This document shows, in pieces, positions 1 to 6,073 of a stretch of DNA of 7,101 nt. Every line of letters begins with the position of its first letter. The stretch's first letter is position 1. The stretch lies in NCBI GenBank assembly GCA_017467745.1, contig JAFUKV010000070.1, positions 1 through 7,101 on the forward strand, given 5' to 3'. The stretch is from Bacteroidaceae bacterium (GTDB taxonomy: Bacteria; Bacteroidota; Bacteroidia; Bacteroidales; CHK158-818). The translations under genes and the position numbers were made by a program. The notes beneath the pieces were generated by a model that worked only from the letters and a program-made list of their open reading frames with translations, searched no databases and was not told the DNA's origin.

Positions 1-146
1 ACGGACAAATTCTTCAATCGGCCCGTAATATAGCCGCTGAAATTCTCGATAAAGATCCCGACTTATCTTTGCCGGAACATTTTGTTTTAAAAAAACAATT
101 ACAAAAAATATTCCACAAAAAAATAAATTGGGGTGCTATAAGTTAA
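1..146 (+). CDS. recG: RecG ATP-dependent DNA helicase, C-terminal end (partial)
   Basis: This is the last 47 codons of a gene entering from the left edge; the reading frame starts at base 3 and stops with TAA at 144-146. The visible peptide begins GQILQSARNIAAEILDKDP and ends KINWGAIS. It matches my recollection of the C-terminus of Bacteroidales RecG: a D-G-Q-x-L-Q-x-A-R helix, then A-E-x-I-L-x-x-D-P, and a terminal K-x-x-N-W-x-x-I-S. RecG is a cytoplasmic superfamily 2 helicase that remodels stalled replication forks and branch-migrates Holliday junctions. No helicase motif lies within the window, so the call rests on the tail alone. The next gene on this strand starts 203 nt downstream behind its own promoter, so recG is probably the end of its transcription unit. 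Confidence 0.8.
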   Translation, partial: GQILQSARNIAAEILDKDPDLSLPEHFVLKKQLQKIFHKKINWGAIS

Positions 147-155
147 CTATCTATT

Positions 156-270
156 TGTCAATACACTATGTTTATGTTTTTTTAATACTTCCTTACAAAG
201 CACATATATAACTGGTTATCAACACAAAACAATATATGTGAAAAATTTTTCTATATTGACAGAAACATAG
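156..270. repeat. Cluster of short perfect inverted repeats upstream of ndk
   Basis: Three perfect inverted repeats lie in the recG-ndk gap. CACATATAT (201-209) pairs with ATATATGTG (232-240) around a 22-nt loop. TGTCAATA (156-163) pairs with TATTGACA (254-261), and CTATGTTT (166-173) pairs with AAACATAG (263-270). The last two pairs cross rather than nest, so they cannot form together as simple hairpins. The 201-240 stem is AT-rich and is followed by A5T5 rather than a direct T-run, so it is at best a weak recG terminator. In DNA this AT-rich, several exact 8-mer inverted repeats can arise by chance. Confidence 0.4.
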
Positions 271-285
271 AAAGAAATCACATCT

Positions 286-317
286 TTTGCATTAAAGAAT
301 TTATTTTTATAACTTTG
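286..317 (+). promoter_or_regulatory. Bacteroidota-type promoter for ndk
   Basis: A -33 element TTTG at 286-289 is followed, after exactly 20 nt, by TAACTTTG at 310-317, an exact match to the -7 consensus TAnnTTTG of the Bacteroidota primary sigma factor. Transcription would start at about 322-326, leaving a leader of about 25 nt before the ndk ATG at 350. No Shine-Dalgarno sequence precedes that ATG, as is normal in this phylum. The adjacent peptidase gene probably shares this promoter. Confidence 0.75.
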
Positions 318-349
318 AAAGCGTTAAGATTTTAATACCCTATTTCCTT

Positions 350-814
350 ATGGAAAGGACTCTCGTTATCTTAAAGCCGTCGGCAATACAGCGTGGTATC
401 ATCGGCGAAATAATTACTCGATTTGAAAAAAAAGGTCTTATTCTGATTGGATTGAAAATGATGCAATTGGATGATGCTATTTTGAATACACACTATTCTC
501 ATTTAGCAGAAAAGCCTTATTTTAAACGAGTAAAAGACAGTATGACCGCATGTCCGGTGATTGTTTGCTGTTGGGAAGGGAAAAATGCCATTGAGGTAGT
601 GCATACTATGGCGGGAGCCACAAACAGCAGTAAAGCCTTATCGGGAACAATACGAGGAGATTATAGCATGAGCCACCAAGAAAACATTGTACATACATCC
701 GATTCGGTGGAGACAGCAAAAAAGGAATTGAATCTTTTCTTTATGAATCATGAACTATATAACTATCAATTAGCTTCATATAAATACTTATATGGAGATG
801 ATGAAATAGATTAG
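350..814 (+). CDS. ndk: Nucleoside diphosphate kinase
   Basis: Ndk transfers the gamma phosphate of ATP to nucleoside diphosphates through a phosphohistidine intermediate and balances cytoplasmic NTP and dNTP pools. The 154-aa protein spans the full family fold. It opens with T-L-V-I-L-K-P (Lys9, equivalent to Lys12 of human NDPK) and carries G-T-I-R-G-D (Arg102, equivalent to Arg105). It also has the active-site signature N-I-V-H-T-S-D-S with catalytic His115. The length fits the slightly long Bacteroidales form (about 153-154 aa against about 140 in Proteobacteria). One oddity is residue 85, at the place of the phosphate-contacting Arg88, which is His (codon CAT at 602-604). The ATG at 350 is preferred because the protein begins directly at the conserved first strand. 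The M23 peptidase gene starts 6 nt after the TAG stop, which suggests co-transcription. Confidence 0.96.
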   Translation: MERTLVILKPSAIQRGIIGEIITRFEKKGLILIGLKMMQLDDAILNTHYSHLAEKPYFKRVKDSMTACPVIVCCWEGKNAIEVVHTMAGATNSSKALSGTIRGDYSMSHQENIVHTSDSVETAKKELNLFFMNHELYNYQLASYKYLYGDDEID

Positions 815-820
815 AATAAA

Positions 821-1741
821 ATGAATTTTTTATCAATTACAAAAACACTGATTATCCCGGTTTTAGCGACTCTTCCGGTTCTAAGTTTCTCCCAAGAAGA
901 AGTAAAACAAGAAAATAGTCTCCACACCCAGCTACATGGAGATTTGTTAAGCGAACAAATCAATATTCACAAAGAGATAAATCTGCTTGACTCCGTAGCG
1001 TTTTTATACAAATTACAAGAAGAGGAAGCCGAATTTCCGGCAATAGACCTTTACAACAGTTGGGATACCCGTTATGTCAACCCTTATAAGAACGACAAAA
1101 CCCTGCAATTACCCGACACATTCAAGATTAATGTTGCCGAATACAGTATGCCGACAAAAGAATTTACCAAAATAACCGATATATTCGGCTACCGACCACG
1201 TCGCCGCAGAGTACACAACGGTATAGATTTAAAAGTTCAAATCGGCGACACCATTTACGCAGCGTTCTCCGGAAAAGTCAGATTAACCAATTACGAACGC
1301 AGAGGATATGGAAAATATATCGTAGTGCGCCACAAAAACGGATTAGAAACCGTTTATGGACATCTCTCCAAATTTTTAGTAAATCCCAATGACATTGTAG
1401 AAGTAGGCCAACCTATCGGATTGGGAGGCAATACCGGCCGTTCCACCGGTTCACATCTCCATTTCGAAACTCGATTTTTAGGAGTAGCTATCAACCCTGC
1501 CGACATTTTTGACTTTGAAAATCAAGTACCTCATACCGACGTATATGTATTCAAATCAAAAAAAGTAGCGGAAAGCAGTAAAATTCCGGCCTCTGCAATG
1601 GCCTATCATAAAGTAAAAAAAGGAGAAACATTAGGACATATCAGTTTGAAATACAAAGTCAGCGTACGACAATTATGCAAACTAAACGGATTGAAGTCTA
1701 CCAGTACATTACGCATCGGTCAGCGCATCAGGTATCAATAG
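821..1741 (+). CDS. Secreted M23 (LytM-type) peptidoglycan endopeptidase with LysM domain
   Basis: This 306-aa protein is probably a periplasmic zinc endopeptidase that cuts peptidoglycan cross-links. Residues 1-24 form a signal peptide: a basic start, a hydrophobic core from about Leu10 to Leu21, and likely cleavage in S-F-S|Q-E with no lipobox Cys. Residues 25-115 are a linker with no recognised domain. The M23 domain covers about 120-230. The H-x3-D motif is H-N-G-I-D (His132, Asp136), Y-G-H-L-S gives His181, and S-H-L-H-F-E gives His212 and His214. By analogy with LytM, His132, Asp136 and His214 bind zinc while His181 and His212 are catalytic, so the enzyme looks active rather than a degenerate EnvC/NlpD-like activator. 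A LysM domain for glycan binding occupies about 262-305, starting Y-H-K-V-K-K-G-E-T-L. The start lies 6 nt after ndk without a Shine-Dalgarno sequence. Confidence 0.93.
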   Translation: MNFLSITKTLIIPVLATLPVLSFSQEEVKQENSLHTQLHGDLLSEQINIHKEINLLDSVAFLYKLQEEEAEFPAIDLYNSWDTRYVNPYKNDKTLQLPDTFKINVAEYSMPTKEFTKITDIFGYRPRRRRVHNGIDLKVQIGDTIYAAFSGKVRLTNYERRGYGKYIVVRHKNGLETVYGHLSKFLVNPNDIVEVGQPIGLGGNTGRSTGSHLHFETRFLGVAINPADIFDFENQVPHTDVYVFKSKKVAESSKIPASAMAYHKVKKGETLGHISLKYKVSVRQLCKLNGLKSTSTLRIGQRIRYQ

Positions 1742-1788
1742 ATGCGTGAAACATGTAGTGTAGAAAAAACGGGAATAATTAAAAAAAA

Positions 1789-1820
1789 TTTGATGTTTCA
1801 AAAACTTAACCGTATATTTG
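1789..1820 (+). promoter_or_regulatory. Bacteroidota-type promoter for the carB leader
   Basis: TTTG at 1789-1792 is followed after exactly 20 nt by TATATTTG at 1813-1820, matching TAnnTTTG. The geometry is identical to that of the ndk promoter in this window. The predicted transcription start is about 1825-1828, which gives a leader of about 185-190 nt before the carB ATG at 2014. This long leader contains an intrinsic terminator. Confidence 0.7.
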
Positions 1821-1825
1821 CCCGA

Positions 1826-2013
1826 TTTTTGAATACACGGATAAAAAATGAACAGACAATTATTTTTTTTAATAGGATATGAGAGCTCATATAAATCATA
1901 CATGAGCAATGCTGTTCACTCCATTTTTTTAGTATTTGCAGAAAATATTATATGATGCGTCGGCTATCAAAGCTGACGCATTTTTTATAGGATACAACAT
2001 TAAAAAAGTTATT
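1826..2013 (+). promoter_or_regulatory. carB 5' leader, candidate transcription attenuator or small RNA
   Basis: This stretch runs from the predicted transcription start to the carB start codon. It can fold in two blocks. First, TGAACAG (1849-1855) pairs exactly with CTGTTCA (1912-1918), enclosing GCTCAT (1885-1890) paired with ATGAGC (1902-1907). Second is the terminator hairpin at 1955-1986. A T-run also follows the first block at 1924-1930. A promoter, structured RNA, terminator and then a biosynthetic gene is the usual order of an attenuator. I see no match to a riboswitch class or to the PyrR-binding motif that I can name. The alternative is a free-standing RNA of about 160 nt ending at the terminator, with carB expressed by read-through. 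Three tiny overlapping frames (1879-1905, 1902-1955, 1952-1990) could encode leader peptides. Confidence 0.5.
1955..1986 (+). terminator. Intrinsic terminator in the carB leader
   Basis: An 11-bp stem pairs ATGCGTCGGCT (1955-1965) with AGCTGACGCAT (1971-1981), with a single G-T wobble (1962/1974) and a 5-nt loop ATCAA. T-residues run from 1981 to 1986. It is a strong Rho-independent terminator by shape. It sits downstream of the leader promoter and only 27 nt before the carB ATG, so it would block carB unless bypassed. It may also end read-through transcripts from the ndk-peptidase unit. Confidence 0.8.
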
Positions 2014-5000
2014 ATGCAGAAATCAATCAAGAAAGTATTGGTTTTAGGGTCGGGCGCCCTAAAAATCGGACAAGCCGGAGAATTTGACTATTCCGGATCA
2101 CAGGCTCTTAAAGCCATGAAAGAAGAAGGAATACAAACGGTACTCATTAATCCGAATATCGCTACTATCCAGACTTCCGAAGGTATTGCCGATAAAGTTT
2201 ATTTTCTTCCGGTAACTCCCTATTTTGTTGAAGAAATTTTCAAAAAGGAAAAGCCGGACGGTATCTTATTGGCTTTCGGAGGACAAACTGCTTTAAATTG
2301 CGGCACAAACCTTTATAACAACGGCATTTTGAAAAAATATAATGTCGAAGTATTAGGAACTTCCGTTGAAGCTATCATGAATACGGAAGACCGTGATTTA
2401 TTTGTAAAAAAATTAGATGAAATAAACATCAAAACACCCAAAAGCATAGCCGTTGAATCAATGGACGCAGCTTTTGCCGCAGCAAAAGAAATAGGTTATC
2501 CGCTGATTATCCGTTCTGCTTATGCTCTCGGCGGTATGGGTAGCGGATTCTGCTATAACGACCAAGAATTAAAAGACCTTGCCGAAAACGCATTCTCCTA
2601 CTCTAATCAAATATTGATAGAAGAATCTCTAAAAGGTTGGAAAGAAATAGAATTTGAAGTTATCCGCGATAAAAATGACCACTGCTTTACGGTAGCCAGT
2701 ATGGAAAATTTCGACCCTCTGGGTATCCACACCGGCGAAAGTATCGTTGTCGCTCCAACTTGCTCGCTCGACAATGAAGAGTTGACACTTTTACAGGAAT
2801 TGTCGAAAAAAACCATCCGGCACTTGGGCATCGTAGGAGAATGTAACATTCAATACGCTTTCAATTCAGAAACCGACGACTACCGCGTAATCGAAGTAAA
2901 CGCCCGTCTGAGCCGTTCTTCGGCTTTGGCTTCGAAAGCAACCGGTTACCCGTTGGCCTTTGTAGCCGCCAAATTGGCATTAGGCTATACTCTCGACCAA
3001 ATCGGAGAAATGGGGACTACGTCTTCTGCATACGTAGCGCCTTCGCTCGACTACCTAATCTGTAAGATTCCCCGTTGGGATTTAAGTAAATTCGTGGGAG
3101 TATCCCGATTAATCGGTTCGAGCATGAAATCGGTAGGAGAAATCATGTCTATCGGTAAAACGTTCGAAGAAATCATACAAAAAGGGTTGCGTATGATTGG
3201 ACAGGGAATGCACGGATTTGTAGGTAACAATGAACTGGAATTTGCAAATCTGGAAGAAGAACTTTCACACCCCACCGATATGCGTATATTCGCTATCGGA
3301 GTCGCTTTTGAAAAAGGTTATTCTATCGAAAAGATACACGAATTGACAAAAATCGACCCGTGGTTCTTAGGTAAACTGAAAAATATCTACGATTATAAAA
3401 CGGTTATTGAACAATACAATAAAATTGAAGAAATACCTGCGGATGTATTGCTGAAAGCAAAACAACTCGGATTTTCCGATTTCCAGATTGCCCGTTTTGT
3501 AGAAAATCCTTCGGGTAATATGGAAAACGAAAGTCTGCGTGTACGTAACTATCGTAAAAAGAACAACATTCTACCCAGCGTAAAACGCATCAACACAGTA
3601 GCATCCGAACATCCGGAGTTAACCAATTATCTGTACATGACCTACGACGGAAGCGACCACGATATACCTTACTACAAAAACGACAAATCGGTTGTCGTAT
3701 TAGGTTCAGGAGCATACCGCATAGGTAGTTCGGTAGAATTCGACTGGTGTTCAGTCAACGCTACCCAAACAGCCCGCAAATTGGGTTACAAGTCGATTAT
3801 GATTAATTATAATCCCGAAACGGTTTCTACCGATTATGACATGTGCGATCGCCTCTATTTCGACGAACTGTCTTTTGAACGGGTATTAGACGTTATCGAC
3901 CTTGAAATGCCGAAAGGCGTAATCGTATCGGTTGGCGGACAGATACCGAATAACTTGGCTATGAAACTGTATCGCCAACAAGTTCCCATTTTAGGTACAT
4001 CTCCTATCTCAATAGACCGTGCAGAAAATCGCCACAAATTTTCAAGCATGTTAGATCAATTGGGTATAGACCAACCTGCTTGGAAAGAGTTGACCAGTAT
4101 GGAAGAGATTGATGAGTTTATCGCAAAAGTAGGATTCCCCGTATTGGTTCGCCCCTCATACGTTCTATCCGGAGCAGCCATGAACGTTTGCTACGATAAA
4201 GAAGGGCTTATCAATTTCTTAAAACTTGCAGCGAATGTATCGAAAGAATATCCGGTAGTGGTATCTCAATTCTTGCAAAATGCAAAAGAGGTAGAATTCG
4301 ATGCCGTAGCGCAAAACGGAGAAGTAGTAGAATACGCTATCTCGGAACACATTGAATTTGCCGGTGTACACTCAGGAGATGCCACGTTAGTATTCCCTGC
4401 TCAAAAAATCTATTTTGAAACCGCCCGCCGCATCAAAAAAATCAGTCGTCAAATAGCGAAAGAACTGAACATCAGCGGTCCGTTCAACATACAGTTCCTC
4501 GCTAAAAACAACGAAGTAAAAGTTATCGAATGTAACCTCCGCGCATCACGTAGTTTCCCGTTCGTATCGAAAGTATTGAAACGTAACTTCATCGAAACGG
4601 CTACCCGTATCATGCTCGACGCTCCTGATTCTAATCCTGACAAGAGCGCAGTCGACATAGACAGCATCGGTATTAAGGCTTCTCAATTCTCTTTCGCCCG
4701 TCTGCAAAACGCCGACCCTGTTTTAGGCGTAGACATGGCCTCTACCGGCGAAGTCGGTTGTATCGGCGATGACTTTAACGAGGCGTTATTAACCTCTATG
4801 ATAGCCGTAGGATATAATATTCCGAAAAAGAATGTAATGGTATCGTCCGGAACAGTAAAATCGAAAGTAGATTTATTGGACGCTTGCCGCGCTTTGCATG
4901 AAAAAGGTTATAATCTATTCGCCACTTCGGGAACGAAACAATTCTTGACGGAAAACGGAATTGATGATGTTACAACAGTTTCTTGGCCTGACGAACATGG

Positions 5001-5232
5001 AGAAAACAACGTACTCGATATGGCTGCCAACCACTTGTTCGACTTGGTTATCAATATTCCCAAAAACAATACGAAACGCGAACTGACCAACGGTTACAAG
5101 ATACGTCGTGCCGCTATCGACCATAATATACCGTTGATTACCAACGCCCGCTTAGCGAGCGCATTTATCTCAGCATTCTGTTCTATGAAAATGGAAGATA
5201 TTCAAATCAAAAGCTGGGACGAATACAAATAA
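2014..5232 (+). CDS. carB: Carbamoyl phosphate synthetase large subunit
   Basis: CarB makes carbamoyl phosphate from bicarbonate, ammonia (from glutamine through the CarA subunit) and two ATP, feeding pyrimidine and arginine synthesis. The protein is 1072 aa, the normal full length. The first ATP-grasp half carries I-G-Q-A-G-E-F-D-Y-S-G near the start, Arg127 and R-S-A-Y-A-L-G-G from Arg167. The second half carries V-E-F-D-W-C and R-P-S-Y-V-L-S-G from Arg713. A methylglyoxal-synthase-like regulatory domain fills about 935-1072. The ATG at 2014 is chosen because it gives the family's usual N-terminus. An in-frame TTG at 1936 would add 26 residues encoded across the terminator hairpin. The sequence resembles eukaryotic CPS1/CAD more than E. 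coli CarB (for example H-L-G-I-V-G-E-C-N-I-Q and I-E-V-N-A-R-L-S-R-S-S). No carA is adjacent, and the small subunit must be encoded elsewhere. Confidence 0.97.
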   Translation: MQKSIKKVLVLGSGALKIGQAGEFDYSGSQALKAMKEEGIQTVLINPNIATIQTSEGIADKVYFLPVTPYFVEEIFKKEKPDGILLAFGGQTALNCGTNLYNNGILKKYNVEVLGTSVEAIMNTEDRDLFVKKLDEINIKTPKSIAVESMDAAFAAAKEIGYPLIIRSAYALGGMGSGFCYNDQELKDLAENAFSYSNQILIEESLKGWKEIEFEVIRDKNDHCFTVASMENFDPLGIHTGESIVVAPTCSLDNEELTLLQELSKKTIRHLGIVGECNIQYAFNSETDDYRVIEVNARLSRSSALASKATGYPLAFVAAKLALGYTLDQIGEMGTTSSAYVAPSLDYLICKIPRWDLSKFVGVSRLIGSSMKSVGEIMSIGKTFEEIIQKGLRMIGQGMHGFVGNNELEFANLEEELSHPTDMRIFAIGVAFEKGYSIEKIHELTKIDPWFLGKLKNIYDYKTVIEQYNKIEEIPADVLLKAKQLGFSDFQIARFVENPSGNMENESLRVRNYRKKNNILPSVKRINTVASEHPELTNYLYMTYDGSDHDIPYYKNDKSVVVLGSGAYRIGSSVEFDWCSVNATQTARKLGYKSIMINYNPETVSTDYDMCDRLYFDELSFERVLDVIDLEMPKGVIVSVGGQIPNNLAMKLYRQQVPILGTSPISIDRAENRHKFSSMLDQLGIDQPAWKELTSMEEIDEFIAKVGFPVLVRPSYVLSGAAMNVCYDKEGLINFLKLAANVSKEYPVVVSQFLQNAKEVEFDAVAQNGEVVEYAISEHIEFAGVHSGDATLVFPAQKIYFETARRIKKISRQIAKELNISGPFNIQFLAKNNEVKVIECNLRASRSFPFVSKVLKRNFIETATRIMLDAPDSNPDKSAVDIDSIGIKASQFSFARLQNADPVLGVDMASTGEVGCIGDDFNEALLTSMIAVGYNIPKKNVMVSSGTVKSKVDLLDACRALHEKGYNLFATSGTKQFLTENGIDDVTTVSWPDEHGENNVLDMAANHLFDLVINIPKNNTKRELTNGYKIRRAAIDHNIPLITNARLASAFISAFCSMKMEDIQIKSWDEYK

Positions 5233-5243
5233 CATCACTACTC

Positions 5244-5291
5244 TATAAAATGAAAAAGGTTACCAAAATTGGTAACCTTTTTCATTTTATA
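5244..5291. terminator. Bidirectional intrinsic terminator between convergent genes
   Basis: A perfect 23-bp inverted repeat (5244-5266 against 5269-5291) is centred on TTACCAAAATTGGTAA; in RNA the practical loop is about 4 nt. The GC-containing core GGTTACC is flanked by A-runs on the left and T-runs on the right, so each strand reads stem followed by T-rich sequence. It begins 11 nt after the carB stop and lies 78 nt beyond the stop of the minus-strand ABC ATPase, so it can end both transcripts. Confidence 0.9.
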
Positions 5292-5369
5292 TCAACCGAT
5301 CCGAATTCTTTTATCGGAACAAACAGTATCGGCAGAAATTTCCACCTTTATTCCTTATACTGAAAAACA

Positions 5370-6053
5370 TTATAAATAACTTTTTACATCCGTAGCGATA
5401 CGCCCATCAAATAAATTAATAGTGCTATGTGCAAACGAAGCATCGTGCTGAGAGTGAGTTACCATAATAATAGTTGTACCCTCCCGGTTCAACTCCGTCA
5501 ACATCCGTATCACCTCCAATCCATTTTTAGAATCAAGGTTTCCGGTAGGTTCGTCCGCCAATATTAATTTCGGCGCGGCAATTACCGCTCGGGCTATGGC
5601 AATACGCTGTTGTTGCCCCCCAGATAACTGTTGAGGAAAATGTTTAACCCGATGTCCCATATTCACACGTTTCAACATTGCGTCAACCCGTTTTCTCCGT
5701 TCCTCTTTTTTCACTCCGGCATAAATTAACGGCAGTTCCACGTTTCCGAATACCGTACGTTCTTCTATCAGATTAAAACTTTGAAAAACAAATCCGATAT
5801 TACCCTTCCGCATCTGTGTACGTTCGTTTTCTCTAAGATTAGCAACCTCCTTACCAAATAATTTATAACTGCCCGAAGTCGGATTATCCAACAGCCCAAG
5901 TATATTGAGCAATGTAGATTTACCACAACCGGAAGGCCCCATTATTGCGACAAAATCGCCTTCCTCCACTTCAAAAGACACATTATCCAACGCAACAGTC
6001 TCTACCTCTTCGGTACGGAACGTCTTACTTAAATTTTCTACTTGCAATATCAT
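5370..6053 (-). CDS. ABC transporter ATP-binding protein, MacB/LolD family
   Basis: This 227-aa cytoplasmic ATPase powers an ABC system of the MacB/LolD/FtsE type. All motifs are intact: Walker A G-P-S-G-C-G-K-S-T (39-47), Q-loop Gln91, signature L-S-G-G-Q-Q-Q-R (143-150), Walker B L-I-L-A-D-E-P with catalytic Glu168, D-loop N-L-D (172-174) and switch His200. Length and spacing are normal for the family. It starts 20 nt after the permease stop on the same strand, so the two are very likely one operon and one complex. Systems of this type move substrates out of or across the envelope by mechanotransmission (macrolides, peptides, lipoproteins) or signal without transport. The substrate cannot be read from the sequence, so no gene symbol is given. 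Confidence 0.93.
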   Translation of the reverse strand: MILQVENLSKTFRTEEVETVALDNVSFEVEEGDFVAIMGPSGCGKSTLLNILGLLDNPTSGSYKLFGKEVANLRENERTQMRKGNIGFVFQSFNLIEERTVFGNVELPLIYAGVKKEERRKRVDAMLKRVNMGHRVKHFPQQLSGGQQQRIAIARAVIAAPKLILADEPTGNLDSKNGLEVIRMLTELNREGTTIIMVTHSQHDASFAHSTINLFDGRIATDVKSYL

Positions 6054-6073
6054 AATAATTACAAATTAATAGG

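Noticed and set aside
216..224. DnaA-box-like TTATCAACA
   Set aside because: It is a single site with one mismatch to TTATCCACA, and there is no cluster or origin context.
1711..1747. ACGCATC and GCGCATC (1711-1729) able to pair with GATGCGT (1741-1747) over the peptidase stop codon
   Set aside because: No T-run follows, so it is not a terminator, and most of it is coding sequence.
1709..1909. Minus-strand open frame of 66 aa
   Set aside because: It overlaps the peptidase 3' end, the carB leader promoter and AT-rich leader, and its product is Phe/Tyr/Lys-rich with no recognisable domain.
1936..2013. N-terminal extension of CarB from a TTG at 1936, adding 26 residues
   Set aside because: The extension is encoded across the terminator hairpin and its T-run, has no counterpart in the CarB family, and an ATG at 2014 gives the normal N-terminus.
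2607..5124. Several minus-strand frames of 60-80 aa inside carB
   Set aside because: They are antisense shadows of a strongly conserved coding sequence and show no family resemblance.
5296..5317. Short stem CCGAT/ATCGG downstream of the ABC ATPase
   Set aside because: Only 5 bp with a 12-nt loop and no proper T-run; the strong palindrome next to it explains termination.
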